A stretch of DNA of 64,000 nucleotides from Paraburkholderia phenoliruptrix (GCF_019511605.1 NZ_JAEUAV010000001.1:620001-684000); one strand, 5' to 3'. Counted from the first letter of the stretch, positions 51,401 through 61,064 are shown. Translations and numbers: made by a program. The notes: generated from the letters alone by a model not told the origin.

Positions 51401-51787
51401 TCAACCTCCGCCTTGCTCGCGCAGCGTGAGTTTGCTGCTCACCGACGTGACACCGTGCACCTGCTTCGCTGCCGCGACGGCAACGCCTTCCTGGTCTTCG
51501 CTGGAGATCTGCCCCGCCAGCGTTACCTGACCAGTCCTGGCATTGCCGAAGACCGTGATCGTAGTCTGGTCCAGGCCTTTGGTTTTTTGCAGTGACTTCT
51601 GTACCGTCCGCGAAAATGCGCGGTTTGCTGCGCGCACGGCCTTTTTGCTCGGCGCGGCCGGCGTTGTGGTGCTCACCGTTGCGTCGGGCGCGGCGTTCGC
51701 CGATTCCGCAGCAAATGCCGGTACGTACGCAAAGGCCGATACAACGGCGGCAAGGCTGCCGCCGATCACCAGTTGTCGAAGGTTCAT
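51401..51787 (-). CDS. Exported BON-domain protein
   Basis: 128 residues. Signal peptide MNLRQLVIGGSLAAVVSAFA ending near AFA-AE, Ala/Thr-rich linker, then one BON domain (VFGNARTGQVTLAGQISSED, VHGVTSVSSKLTL). BON proteins are periplasmic and associated with envelope stability. 95 nt upstream of the DUF3331 gene on the same strand, so the two may be co-transcribed. Confidence 0.85.
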   Translation of the reverse strand: MNLRQLVIGGSLAAVVSAFAYVPAFAAESANAAPDATVSTTTPAAPSKKAVRAANRAFSRTVQKSLQKTKGLDQTTITVFGNARTGQVTLAGQISSEDQEGVAVAAAKQVHGVTSVSSKLTLREQGGG

Positions 51788-51938
51788 CGTTGAGTCCTTT
51801 TAAAGTAGGGGGAACCTGAAAAACGCACTGAACTGCATTCATCCGCGTTAGAGCGCTGCGAATCCGAATGCTTTAATTAGAACTGCGCAATGTATCGGCG
51901 GTGTTTCGGCCACGTATCGAAATGTATCTGGCCGGCAC

Positions 51939-52979
51939 CTACGCCGCGACGAGCGGCAACGTGACGCGCGCTTCGAGTCCGCCCGCGCGGCGGTTTTCCA
52001 GTTGCAGATCGCCGCCCATGGCCGCCACGAGACGACGCGCGATGGCGAGCCCGAGGCCCGAGCCCGGCGCGCGCCCGGCAGTCTCCGCCGCGCGATACCA
52101 AGGAGCGAACACGGCGTCCATTTGAGCGGGTGCGATGCCCGGCCCGGAGTCCACGACGGCGAGCACGAGACACCGTGCCTCCACGCGCACGCATACGCGC
52201 GCGTCGCCGCCATAACGCAACGCGTTGTCGATCAGGTTCATCATGACGCGGCGTAGTGCATGCGGGCTGGTGACGACCGGACGGCCGACACACCCGTCCA
52301 GTTGCACATGACGGCCGGCGTCGCGGTAATCGCCGATCAGGGTGCGGAGCATCCCATCAACGTCGACGCGTCGCGAGGGCTCTTCGGCACTGCATTGCAT
52401 CTTTGCGCACGACAGGCTCGCCTCGACGAGGTCGGCCATTTCGGCGAGATCGCGCTGCAGCGCCTCGCGCAGCGGAGCGTCTTCCAGCAGTTCGCAGCGC
52501 ATGTTCATGCGCGTCAACGGCGTGCGCTGATCGTGCGCGTACGCAGCAAGTATCTGCAGAAGTTCGGCCTGGCGTCCGACGCGGTGACGCAACGAGCCGT
52601 TGATCGCGCGGGCAAGGCGTGCAACGTCGGCAGGACCGTTCTCGCTCAGCACTGGCTCCTCGCCGTGAGTGCCGCCCTGTTCGATTGCAGCGGCGAGTTG
52701 CTTCAGGTGGCTCGCGAGTTCGACCGCCTTGAGCGCCGTCACCACCGCAACGGTGGATGCCAGCGCTACAAGCAGCATCAGCGGGAACCCGACATTGACG
52801 AGGACCGGCCACGGAGCCACCTCGAACACATACGCGCAATAAATGCCTATGCTGGCCAACAGCGTGCAGACCACCCAGGTCGACACCGGGAAGCTCTGCA
52901 GCAACTGACCAGTGGATGCGCGGACCGGTTCTGCACGGTTGAGCAACGTGTCTCGTGTATCCAGCGCATGCGCGATCAT
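51939..52979 (-). CDS. Membrane sensor histidine kinase (intact paralogue)
   Basis: 346 residues. Transmembrane helices at about 34-52 and 58-82 with a very short periplasmic loop, H-box AYAHDQRTPLTRM (His149), N-box NLIDNALRYGG, G1 VDSGPGI, G2 GSGLGLAIARRL. EnvZ-like arrangement, but no response regulator gene adjoins it. ATG at 52979 with AGGAG 7 nt upstream; the frame upstream is ignored. A 59-bp operator (53040-53098), matching the one next to the MocR gene, lies 60 bp upstream. Confidence 0.88.
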   Translation of the reverse strand: MIAHALDTRDTLLNRAEPVRASTGQLLQSFPVSTWVVCTLLASIGIYCAYVFEVAPWPVLVNVGFPLMLLVALASTVAVVTALKAVELASHLKQLAAAIEQGGTHGEEPVLSENGPADVARLARAINGSLRHRVGRQAELLQILAAYAHDQRTPLTRMNMRCELLEDAPLREALQRDLAEMADLVEASLSCAKMQCSAEEPSRRVDVDGMLRTLIGDYRDAGRHVQLDGCVGRPVVTSPHALRRVMMNLIDNALRYGGDARVCVRVEARCLVLAVVDSGPGIAPAQMDAVFAPWYRAAETAGRAPGSGLGLAIARRLVAAMGGDLQLENRRAGGLEARVTLPLVAA

Positions 52980-53530
52980 CTTTTTTCTCCTGTACCTGCC
53001 GTTGCGATTAGAAGTTGATGCGCGAATCATAGGTGGTTTGTACCCTTTTAGAAGGTACAGTTGGGAACTACAGACAAGCAACTGTACCCATACCACTTCC
53101 CGCGTGTTGCAATGCATGAGCGCGTGAATGGAACAGCGGCTTGCAACTGTCCGCCTTCGGAGACGACAACTTTTCTGTTCCGGGGAATCGCAAGGCGGCC
53201 CGGGCGCCAGTCTCCGAAATATGCTGGAGTGCCTTGTCCCATGGACGTTTGCGCGCGTGGGCTTTCGTGCAGACATGCGCGTTGACCGTCGCAAATCGCG
53301 CACTGCGGGCCGTCATGTCCGGCCAGCGGCGGCAGCCTGTGGTCGTGCGAGGGGTGCTTGGGGAGCGTGGGCCAGTTCAACCGTCACCGGACCGACGCAT
53401 CGCAACATGCGGCATGCACGCAATGTGTCCGCACGCCAACGCGTGTCGGCAAGCTTGCAGTGTTCGCCTTATGCGACCTTCTGCGTAGCTCGGCGCAATG
53501 GCCGAGCAGCTGCGCTCCCTTCTCTCGCTG
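52980..53530. other. Intergenic region with MocR-type operator
   Basis: 551 bp. The first part carries the 59-bp operator at 53040-53098. Open frames on the plus strand (for example 53128-53544) have no recognisable product and are treated as chance. Confidence 0.5.
53040..53098. promoter_or_regulatory. 59-bp composite operator, copy A (upstream of the histidine kinase)
   Basis: Starts with GTACCCTTTT and an inverted GAAGGTACAGTT, and ends with CTGTACCCATACCACTT. It aligns without gaps to 57155-57213, with identical spacing of all three GTACC-type boxes and about 42 of 59 identical positions; matches are concentrated in the boxes. GTACC direct and inverted repeats of this kind are usual for MocR/GntR operators. 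Confidence 0.65.
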
Positions 53531-54910
53531 CTAGAAGAACTTGACGATTTCCGGCACGCTCAGGACAGCGGCGTAATAGCCCATGAACTGGACCCCGGTG
53601 TTGAAGGCAAACAAACGCGCGAGCAGGCCGCCAAACAGACCGACAGTGAGAATCACGGCAAGGCCGAGCAACTGCCCCTCCCACAAGCCAATGACCACGA
53701 TCAGACCGGAAAACGTCGCGATGATCGCCTCGTGGCTAAGCTTTTTCGCAACGAACGAAGCCGCCCGGTGCGCGTAGTTCATCGCAAGCGGGTACGCGAT
53801 CAGGGCCGCCAGCGCGACGGACAACAACCCGAAGATCAGGAATTGCGACGTCGACATCAACGTATGCAGGTTGACGATGTGGCCAGTCGCCGTATCCACG
53901 GTAAAGCGCGGCGGTGCGTTGAAAAGTGGCGCTGCAGGGCCGGCTGCGACGGGGCTGAGCGGCAAACCGAAAGCGATCAGCGGAATCATGGCTTCGGCAA
54001 TGTAGGTGGCTTCGGTCACGCCATTTCTCACGGCGATTACTGTGGTGAGCCGCTGATAGGCGTGCTTTATTCGCGCGCCGACGACCTCGCCCATCAGAAC
54101 GGTCATCGCAACCGGGCTGAACACGAAGGTTGCGCTCGACACGGCGGCCGTCGCCACGGTGCAGGCAGTCTGTTGCCGGTCGAGCACCTTCAGCGGATTC
54201 GGGAAGTAGCCGCTCCAACGCATGACGTCGGGCGCAAGCGCAAATTTCGACATGCTCTCGCGACGCATGCGCCGCCTTTCCACCGGCGACAGAATGGAAA
54301 AAAGGTCAGCCACCAGCGGGCCAATTGCAATGCCGAGGAAGTAGCTCACGCTCAGGTTGACACCGTACTTGCGCGTGAGTGACTGCAAGCCCACGATCAG
54401 AAATACGAATGGAATCAGCAACAGAACCGACGCCCAGCGGCCGGCGGAAAACCATGCAATAAAAATCGCGGCCACCAGAAACACCCACGGCGCAGCGCCC
54501 GCAATCAGTCCGCCGAACGGCGCAAGCATGAGCGCGAACAGCACCGCCAAAGGCAATGCGACAAACGCCGCCACCAGCGCGCCGGAGATCATCTTGCGCA
54601 GCGCGATATGCGGCACGCCGAGCGCGCGCAGCATTCCCGCCTGCTGCAGGAGCGGCGCGGCCATCGTGTCGCCGGGAATGCCCAGTAACGCGGTCGGAAT
54701 GGCATGCGTCATATGCTTGGCCACCGCGCCCGCGAGGAAAAACGTGAATACGCCAGCCGGCGGTACACCGAGCAGCGCGACCAGCAAGGTGAGCGGCGCA
54801 ATCGTGGTGGTTTCGTCAGTGCCTGACACGAGCCCTATTCCCGCGAACACGACAGCGCCAATCAGACCCATGACCATTGCGCTCGGCAACTGGTGGAGCA
54901 ATTCAGTCAT
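53531..54910 (-). CDS. TctA-like tripartite transporter large permease
   Basis: 459 residues, about ten or more hydrophobic segments. The motif ALLGIPGDTMAAPLLQQAGM and the internal YFLGIAIGPLVADLFS fit the TctA family, which forms the channel of tripartite carboxylate uptake. No TctB or TctC gene is adjacent; the small membrane protein just upstream may replace TctB. Substrate unknown; the HMG-CoA reductase nearby suggests an organic acid such as mevalonate. Confidence 0.8.
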   Translation of the reverse strand: MTELLHQLPSAMVMGLIGAVVFAGIGLVSGTDETTTIAPLTLLVALLGVPPAGVFTFFLAGAVAKHMTHAIPTALLGIPGDTMAAPLLQQAGMLRALGVPHIALRKMISGALVAAFVALPLAVLFALMLAPFGGLIAGAAPWVFLVAAIFIAWFSAGRWASVLLLIPFVFLIVGLQSLTRKYGVNLSVSYFLGIAIGPLVADLFSILSPVERRRMRRESMSKFALAPDVMRWSGYFPNPLKVLDRQQTACTVATAAVSSATFVFSPVAMTVLMGEVVGARIKHAYQRLTTVIAVRNGVTEATYIAEAMIPLIAFGLPLSPVAAGPAAPLFNAPPRFTVDTATGHIVNLHTLMSTSQFLIFGLLSVALAALIAYPLAMNYAHRAASFVAKKLSHEAIIATFSGLIVVIGLWEGQLLGLAVILTVGLFGGLLARLFAFNTGVQFMGYYAAVLSVPEIVKFF

Positions 54911-54911
54911 C

Positions 54912-55409
54912 TCAATGTTCTCCCGCTCGCGCAGTCTTGCTGGACACCTCGTACGACGCGAACAGCTCGAACAGTCCGAGTTCTTTCAGCTCTGCTACCG
55001 CGCTCGGCGGAAGATCCACGAGCGAACCGATACCGCCGCGTTCTTCAGCAAGGCGCTCCAGCACCTCCAGCCTGTCCGCATCATCCACCGCGTGCTCTAC
55101 CACTATCCGCTTGGGCCGGAACAGGACGGCACACAGCGCGCCCGCCGCGAGACAGCCGCCCAGTCCAATCAGCATCGCATAGGCCCGCGCGATAGCCGGA
55201 TCGCTGACGAAGTGAGACAGCACGGCTTTGCCGCTCACGAACGCGCCTACGCTAATGGCTATGCCGAGCACTATCGACCACGCCAGATGTGCAAGGTCCA
55301 CCGTGTCGCCCCACACCTGCGCGAACGCAGGCGTCGCGCCTTCAACGCCTGCATGCAGGCCTAAACCGTCTGCCGCGGCCGGCGCCGCGTCTGCACTGGA
55401 CTGTTCCAA
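54912..55409 (-). CDS. Small membrane protein paired with the TctA-like permease
   Basis: 165 residues. Two hydrophobic helices (about 42-62 and 76-96) then a cytoplasmic acidic tail (VVEHAVDDADRLEVLERLAE, LKELGLFELFASYEVS). The start is TTG at 55409 with a perfect AGGAGG 7 nt upstream. Its stop is 1 nt before the permease start, so they are coupled. Not a clear TctB; an accessory subunit is likely. Confidence 0.65.
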   Translation of the reverse strand: MEQSSADAAPAAADGLGLHAGVEGATPAFAQVWGDTVDLAHLAWSIVLGIAISVGAFVSGKAVLSHFVSDPAIARAYAMLIGLGGCLAAGALCAVLFRPKRIVVEHAVDDADRLEVLERLAEERGGIGSLVDLPPSAVAELKELGLFELFASYEVSSKTARAGEH

Positions 55410-55787
55410 TCGATTGCCTCCTGACCGCTTGCATTCTTATTGTGGGCCGCGTGAAAAGCACGGCCGATCGATTCGCCAACAACTGTCCGCCGCAACTCTG
55501 CGTTCGGATATCGGGAAAGAGCCAGCATGAGCCGCGGCCGCAACCAGCTTGCGAGGACTCATGCACGTGTTGCTTTATTACTGTGCCGATGACAGCAATG
55601 TTGCCGAAGCTGATAGGGCGATAGCTTTATAGATGCAGCCATGCGGCGATGGGGGAAACAGCAGGCTATGCACGGCGAACCGTCCCGGCGAAGTGATGAG
55701 CAACGCGGATTGTGTCCGTGCCGGCAGTGCTGCGGGTCCTTCTTTGTGGACCACGGCTCGCCGCGCCGGACGGTTCGAACGCATAGG
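55410..55787. other. Intergenic region between the HMG-CoA reductase and the transporter pair
   Basis: 378 bp without a supported gene. It could hold a promoter for the transporter pair; on the minus strand a TATAAA-like box is seen near 55625-55630. No GTACC operator. Confidence 0.4.
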
Positions 55788-57074
55788 CTAGCGTTTCCGC
55801 AATCCGGCGAGAAGCTCGATCGCGAAGTCCATGCGAAAGTCAGCCGAAGTTATCATTTTATTGACTAACCAGTCAAGATCGTCGCCAGTTGCCCCGGCAG
55901 CGAGAGCGATATTGCGCGCATGCAATGTCATGTGACCGCGCTGGATGCCCTCGGTCGCCAACGCGCGCAGTGCTCCCATGTTTTGAGCAAGACCGACGGC
56001 GACCGCAATCTCGCCGAGTTCCTGAGCCGTGGTCACGCCCATCATTTGCAACGAGACCCGCGCAAGCGGATGAGTTTTGGTCGCGCCGCCCACGAGGCCG
56101 ACGGGCATCGGCATCTCGATCGTGCCGACCAGATCTCCATTGGCCGCCTTCTCCCACGTTGTCAGCGACGCATAGCGTCCGCCGCGAGCAGCATACGCAT
56201 GAGCGCCTGCCTCGACCGCACGCCAGTCGTTGCCCGTTGCGACAATCACCGGGTCGATGCCGTTCATGATGCCTTTGTTATGCGTGGCCGCGCGATACGG
56301 GTCGATGGCGGCAAACAGATAAGCGTCGATCACACGGTCGATGACCTCCTCGCCCGAGTACTCTTTCGTCGCGAGCGTCGCGGCCGAATACCTCACGTGA
56401 GCGCGCGCAAGCCGCAAATCCGCGAGATTGGAAAGAATGCGCAAACGCACGCTGCCGCCGGTTAACGCCTCGATGCGCCCCGCCACCGATTCGGCCATCG
56501 TATTGACGGTGTTCGCGCCCATCGCATCGCGCACGTCGACGATCAGATGCGCGACGAGCATCGCGCCACGCGGCGTATCGGGAAACACATGCACTTCAAT
56601 GTCGCGGCAACCGCCGCCGAGGCGCAGCAGCACCTGGTCACGGCTATTCGCGAGCCCGATCAGTTCGTCTTTGTGTGCGAGAATCGCGAGCCGCGCGCCA
56701 TATGGATCGCTCACACCGACTATCTGGACCTGCGCACGCATCAGCGGCCCTGTACTCGACGTGCGGAAGCCGCCACCCTCGCGCGCGAGCTTCGCCATGA
56801 ACGAAGCGGCGGCGACGATCGACGGCTCCTCGACGGCCATCGGCACGATCACGTCTTTCCCGTTGATCTGAAAGTACCCGGCGACTGCGAGCGGCAACTC
56901 GAACGTGCCGATCACGTTCTCGATCATGCCGTTAGCCCTTTCCAGCGGCAGCGCGCCAGGCCTCGCCAATTGTGTCCATTGCGTGTCGTCCAGATCCAGC
57001 ATGTTGCGAAGGTGCGAGAGTCGCTCATGAGGAGTGAGCGAGCGAAAGTTGGGGAGCGTCGAATTGGTGACCAT
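55788..57074 (-). CDS. mvaA: Hydroxymethylglutaryl-CoA reductase, class II (degradative)
   Basis: 428 residues, the class II length. Signatures: [66 protein letters not shown] and the C-terminal catalytic-His region [12 protein letters not shown]. In bacteria that grow on mevalonate this enzyme oxidises mevalonate to HMG-CoA; biosynthetic use is also possible. No HMG-CoA lyase or other mevalonate gene is in view. ATG at 57074. Divergent from a MocR regulator with an operator between them. Confidence 0.93.
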   Translation of the reverse strand: MVTNSTLPNFRSLTPHERLSHLRNMLDLDDTQWTQLARPGALPLERANGMIENVIGTFELPLAVAGYFQINGKDVIVPMAVEEPSIVAAASFMAKLAREGGGFRTSSTGPLMRAQVQIVGVSDPYGARLAILAHKDELIGLANSRDQVLLRLGGGCRDIEVHVFPDTPRGAMLVAHLIVDVRDAMGANTVNTMAESVAGRIEALTGGSVRLRILSNLADLRLARAHVRYSAATLATKEYSGEEVIDRVIDAYLFAAIDPYRAATHNKGIMNGIDPVIVATGNDWRAVEAGAHAYAARGGRYASLTTWEKAANGDLVGTIEMPMPVGLVGGATKTHPLARVSLQMMGVTTAQELGEIAVAVGLAQNMGALRALATEGIQRGHMTLHARNIALAAGATGDDLDWLVNKMITSADFRMDFAIELLAGLRKR

Positions 57075-57154
57075 GCATTGCCTTCGTCGTAGGGCCGCCG
57101 CAGATAAGCACTTTTGCTTGCGACCGTGATTGAAAGGCTCAATAATAGGCACAC

Positions 57155-57213
57155 CGTACCCTTTTCAAAGGTACAGTTCGACGTAACAGCTGCAGCTCTG
57201 TACCCATAACACT
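57155..57213. promoter_or_regulatory. 59-bp composite operator, copy B (between mvaA and the MocR gene)
   Basis: GTACCCTTTT-CAAAGGTACAGTT, then CTGTACCCATAACACTT at the same distance as in copy A. The GTACC half sites occur as one inverted and one direct pair, a pattern described for MocR regulators such as PdxR. It lies 25 bp before the MocR ATG and about 80 bp before mvaA. Confidence 0.7.
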
Positions 57214-57237
57214 TTTCTGATTTGCGGAGCCGCAACG

Positions 57238-58626
57238 ATGAACCTGCAAAAAAACGTCAGCCTTTCCAGCTCCATGGCGGACACACTGGCCAGACAGATA
57301 GAAGAAGGCGTTTTTCCAGCAGGAACCAAGCTGCCCTCTATCAGGGAATATGCGGAGGCGTCCGGTTGCTCGAAAAACACTGTGATCAGTGCATTCGAAA
57401 CGCTGACCGCAAACGGCCTGATCGAACCGCGCCGCGGCTCGGGTTTCTATGTCGCGCGCCAGGTGAAGGCTGCTGCGGAGCCTGAAGATGCGCGCGTACT
57501 CGAACGGGCCATGGACACGGTCTGGCTAATGCGCGAACAGCTGCAAGTCAAGCCCGCGGTCCTGAACCTGGGCGAAGGTTTCCCACCAATCGACTGGCTC
57601 GAAGGCACACGACTCGACCAGTACCATCAGCGTGTCGTGCGCACCGGCGTCGCGTCGCTCTTCCGCTACGGAAGCCGCTACGGCTATCTGCCGCTACGCC
57701 AGTCACTGCAACAAAAGTTGTCTGGTTATGAAATCGACGCCCCGCCCTCGCAGATCGTGCTCACGCACGGCGCCAATCAGGCAATGGACCTGGTGCTGCG
57801 CTATTTCGTGCGGCCGGGCGACGCGGTGCTCGTCGACGATCCCGGCTACTATCCGCTGTTCGGCAAACTGAAGCTTAGCGCTGCCAACATTATTGGCGTG
57901 CCGCGCGAAGTGGACGGCCCCAATCTTGCGGAGCTGGAGCGCTGCATGGTGGAGCACCGGCCGAAGCTCTTCTTCACGCAATCGGTCGGACATAACCCCA
58001 CGGGTACGGATACGAGCGCGGCAAAGGCCTACCGTACTTTGCAACTCGCGGAACACCACGACACGGTGATCGTGGAGAACGATGCATTTGCCGATCTCAG
58101 ACCGCGCTCGCTCACCCGCATCGCCACATTGGACCAGTTGCGCCGCACGATTTATATAGGCAGCTTCTCGAAGTCTGTGTCCGCGGCGTTACGCGTGGGC
58201 TTTCTTGCATGCAATGCAGCGCTCGCGAGCGACCTCGCCGACGTCAAAATGCTGATTCACGTAAGCAGCTCTGAATATAGCGAAAGAACGCTGGCCGCCA
58301 TCGTGAGCGACGGCCACTTCATGCGGCATACCAACCAGCTACAGGAAAAGTTGCGGCGAGCCACCGCAGCCGGAAAAAACGTGCTGAAAAAGGTGGGCGC
58401 AAGCATTTTCAAAGAGAGCGATCAGAGCATGTACTTATGGGCTTCTCTGCCTGGCTGGCCCGATTCGATGAAGCTCGCCAAAGCAATGCTGAACCACGGC
58501 GTGATTCTGGCGCCGGGCGCCGTGTTTTCGCCGACCTCGGACAAAGTGTCGCCGTATTGCCGCTTCAATGTCGGCTACCTGTCGGACGAACGGTTCCTCA
58601 GCGCGTTGCTTCTGGCCACACGATAA
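57238..58626 (+). CDS. MocR/GntR-type regulator with aminotransferase-like domain
   Basis: 462 residues. Winged helix at about 10-75 (PAGTKLPSIREYAEASGCSK, NGLIEPRRGSGFYV), then a fold-type I aminotransferase domain with GANQAMDLVLRYF, HNPTGTDTS and the PLP-lysine region IGSFSKSVSAALRVGF. MocR proteins sense PLP or PLP-amine adducts and control a divergent gene, here mvaA. The second operator copy suggests a second target. Confidence 0.92.
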   Translation: MNLQKNVSLSSSMADTLARQIEEGVFPAGTKLPSIREYAEASGCSKNTVISAFETLTANGLIEPRRGSGFYVARQVKAAAEPEDARVLERAMDTVWLMREQLQVKPAVLNLGEGFPPIDWLEGTRLDQYHQRVVRTGVASLFRYGSRYGYLPLRQSLQQKLSGYEIDAPPSQIVLTHGANQAMDLVLRYFVRPGDAVLVDDPGYYPLFGKLKLSAANIIGVPREVDGPNLAELERCMVEHRPKLFFTQSVGHNPTGTDTSAAKAYRTLQLAEHHDTVIVENDAFADLRPRSLTRIATLDQLRRTIYIGSFSKSVSAALRVGFLACNAALASDLADVKMLIHVSSSEYSERTLAAIVSDGHFMRHTNQLQEKLRRATAAGKNVLKKVGASIFKESDQSMYLWASLPGWPDSMKLAKAMLNHGVILAPGAVFSPTSDKVSPYCRFNVGYLSDERFLSALLLATR

Positions 58627-58641
58627 AGAAGCCCGGCGCCG

Positions 58642-59811
58642 TCATGCAGCGGAGAACGGCGCAACAGCGCGCCGGTCCCGCATGACCGCGACCAGAAGCG
58701 CGGCCACGCCGCAGACCGCCATTAGCGCGATCAAGGCGGGCGTGCCCATATGAACCAGCACCCAGCTCGCCACCGCCGGAAAACCGAACGTTCCGATAAA
58801 GTAGGCCACCACGAACCAGGTGAGCGCCGGCTGGCGGTGCATGGCCGAGCAATCGTTCACGGCCTGCGCCTGAATGGTTGGATACACCAGCCCGTAGCCG
58901 ATGCCAAGTAGTACTGCGCTTATCGAATGAAAAGCCGGCTGATACGGCACGACGAACATGGCCGCCGTGCCGAGCACCATGATTGCCAGCAGCAGCTTGG
59001 TAGCGACACCGTGATACAGCCTGACCACGATGCGCGTGAGCAACCAACGGGCGAGCACCACCGTCACGGCGTAGAGGCTGAAGAACGTGCCGGCTTGCAC
59101 ATGAGTGCCGCGAATGATGGACATCTGGAATGTCATCGACCCTGAAAACACGCACGCGCACAGCGAAATCATCACGATTGGATAAGCGGCGCGCGTGCGC
59201 CAGACAGCGCCTGATTCGCGCAGCCAGCCTCGTTGCACGGGCGCCTCCTGCCGGTGCGGCGATACGCGTCCGAACGCTTCGAGCATGAGCGCCGCGACCG
59301 CGCATAGTCCGCCCACCACATAGAACACGCTGGTAAGCGGCCAGTGCCACGAACGGACCGCAACGGCGGCCACGGCGGGGCAGCCGCCAATACCCGCCAT
59401 CTGGATCGTGCCGAAGCGCATGAACCAGGAACCCCGATCGGCGTCGTTCGTGCGCTCCGTCAGCGACATGGGCGCGGCAAGGCAAAAACCTCCCCAGCCG
59501 AACCCTACGAGGAAGCCGGGGACAACACCCATTGCGCTCATCCGGTCGAACTCGGCAAAACCGATCACACCCAGGCCGATGCACAGCGACGCGAGCGCGG
59601 TGGTCCGGGCGCTGCCGATACGCCGCGCAAACCGGCCCACCACAAGCGCACCCGCCAGCGTGCCGACCGTGGCTTCGGCAAGCGCGAGTCCGGTATCCAG
59701 GTCGTTGCCGCCGAGAGAGCGGAAATGCATCGACAGAAAAAACGTCGCCCCGTACCCGCTCGCCGTGAGCAAGGTGCCGATGAGCACAAAGAAGGCGCTG
59801 AATGGGCGCAT
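58642..59811 (-). CDS. Major facilitator superfamily transporter
   Basis: 389 residues, 12 hydrophobic segments with a long central loop (FGRVSPHRQEAPVQRGWLRE). GFGWGGFCLAAPMSLTERTN resembles the loop motifs of drug or sugar MFS exporters. It converges with the MocR gene (15-nt gap). Substrate unknown. Confidence 0.85.
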   Translation of the reverse strand: MRPFSAFFVLIGTLLTASGYGATFFLSMHFRSLGGNDLDTGLALAEATVGTLAGALVVGRFARRIGSARTTALASLCIGLGVIGFAEFDRMSAMGVVPGFLVGFGWGGFCLAAPMSLTERTNDADRGSWFMRFGTIQMAGIGGCPAVAAVAVRSWHWPLTSVFYVVGGLCAVAALMLEAFGRVSPHRQEAPVQRGWLRESGAVWRTRAAYPIVMISLCACVFSGSMTFQMSIIRGTHVQAGTFFSLYAVTVVLARWLLTRIVVRLYHGVATKLLLAIMVLGTAAMFVVPYQPAFHSISAVLLGIGYGLVYPTIQAQAVNDCSAMHRQPALTWFVVAYFIGTFGFPAVASWVLVHMGTPALIALMAVCGVAALLVAVMRDRRAVAPFSAA

Positions 59812-59871
59812 GGCGAAACCGGGATCAGGGTTGAATCACGACGTTAAGGAGTCCCGCGGATAGCGGCTGCC

Positions 59872-60756
59872 TCAACCCGCGCCGCGGGCGTGGGGGTCTT
59901 GCGCGACATGCGCGGTGTCAGTGGTTGGGAACGCAACGGATTCGCTGATCTCCCGCCATTGGGCGTCCTCTTCGGCGCGGAACCTGGCGGCGTTGGCGGC
60001 CACCGCTACCGCGTCGCTGCCCACCAGCAGGCGCAACGGCGGCGCCGGCACTTCGGCAATGTCCATGATCACCTGGGCAACCCGCGCGGGGTCGCCCGGC
60101 TGATTGCCGTCACTGCGACGCAGGCGTTCCGCCACCGGACCGATGACTGCCTTGTAGGCTTCGCTGATCTGCGGAATGGTCATCGAGGAACCCGCCCAGT
60201 TCGTTCGCATCGATCCTGGCTCGATCACGGTCACCTTGATGCCGAAGTCGCGTACCTCTTTGGCCAGTACTTCGGAAAAACCGCCTACAGCCCACTTTGC
60301 CGCCTGGTAGGCCGCGAGCCCCGGTCCGCCCACTCGCCCGCCGACGGACGAGATCTGCATGATGTGACCGGCGCGCTGTTTGCGCATCACGGGCAACGCC
60401 GCGCGGCTGAGATTGCAAACACCAAAGAAGTTGACGTCCATCTGTTCGCGCAACGCCTTGTCCGTCACGTCTTCGATGGATGCCAGGTCGGCGTAACCCG
60501 CGTTGTTCACCAGCACGTCCAGACGGCCGAACTGCCCGACCGCGAGGCGAACCGCGTCACGCGCGGCGACCGGGTCCGTCACGTCTAGTGCCACTACGCG
60601 TACGCGGTCACCATAGGTATCGACTAAAGCCTGCAGGCGTTTGGTGTCCCTCGCAGTAGCGGTGAGGCGTTGACCGCTCGCGAGCACTGCTTCGGCTAGC
60701 GTGCGCCCCAACCCTCCGGAACAGCCGGTGATAAACCACACTTTGTCGCGAGTCAT
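59872..60756 (-). CDS. Short-chain dehydrogenase/reductase
   Basis: 294 residues, classical SDR: cofactor motif TGCSGGLG, NNAGYADLAS, catalytic Ser in ISSVGG, YQAAK (Tyr-x-x-x-Lys), then IEPGSMRTNW. ATG at 60756 with AGGAAG upstream; the longer frame to 60909 is not used. Substrate unknown. Confidence 0.92.
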   Translation of the reverse strand: MTRDKVWFITGCSGGLGRTLAEAVLASGQRLTATARDTKRLQALVDTYGDRVRVVALDVTDPVAARDAVRLAVGQFGRLDVLVNNAGYADLASIEDVTDKALREQMDVNFFGVCNLSRAALPVMRKQRAGHIMQISSVGGRVGGPGLAAYQAAKWAVGGFSEVLAKEVRDFGIKVTVIEPGSMRTNWAGSSMTIPQISEAYKAVIGPVAERLRRSDGNQPGDPARVAQVIMDIAEVPAPPLRLLVGSDAVAVAANAARFRAEEDAQWREISESVAFPTTDTAHVAQDPHARGAG

Positions 60757-61064
60757 TTGCGCGCTTCCTGATGTTTGGAATTGATCGTTGGGTGCTGGCT
60801 GAGCTGCGAAGAAACATCTTCGATGTTCGATCGTGCGAGCGAGTAAACGCTCGGCTCCACGCCATACGGTGATTAAAAGCGCGCCATGTATCCCGCGTGT
60901 GTCGGCCAAGTATCAGAATGTATCGCCGAGGCGAGCCGTCATTGCGTCCGCCGATTTGCGCTTACAGAGCTGTTCCTTCGCCGTGCCGATGCGAGCATTG
61001 CCTCGCGCACGAAATTCAGCGAGGCTATGCACGCAAAAAAACTGGCGCCGCTATAATCCCTCTC
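60757..61064. other. Intergenic region between the SDR gene and the metal efflux operon
   Basis: 308 bp without a supported gene. Near its end a perfect TATAAT (61052-61057) lies 7 nt before the ATG at 61065. No matching -35 box at 17 bp was found. Confidence 0.5.
61052..61057 (+). promoter_or_regulatory. -10 box TATAAT directly before the ATG at 61065
   Basis: A perfect TATAAT ends 7 nt before the start codon, so a transcript from it would begin at or one base before the ATG. No Shine-Dalgarno is visible between them. The weak -35 could mean that an activator (MerR-type in many metal operons) is needed. Confidence 0.45.

Noticed and set aside
51306..51842. N-terminal extension of the DUF3331 frame
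   Set aside because: This part is in another frame over the BON-domain gene, reads as low-quality sequence, and an internal ATG at 51305 has a ribosome site.
53128..53544. Plus-strand open frame after operator copy A
   Set aside because: Arg/Ala-rich translation, no recognisable start site or family; the operator more likely serves the minus-strand histidine kinase.
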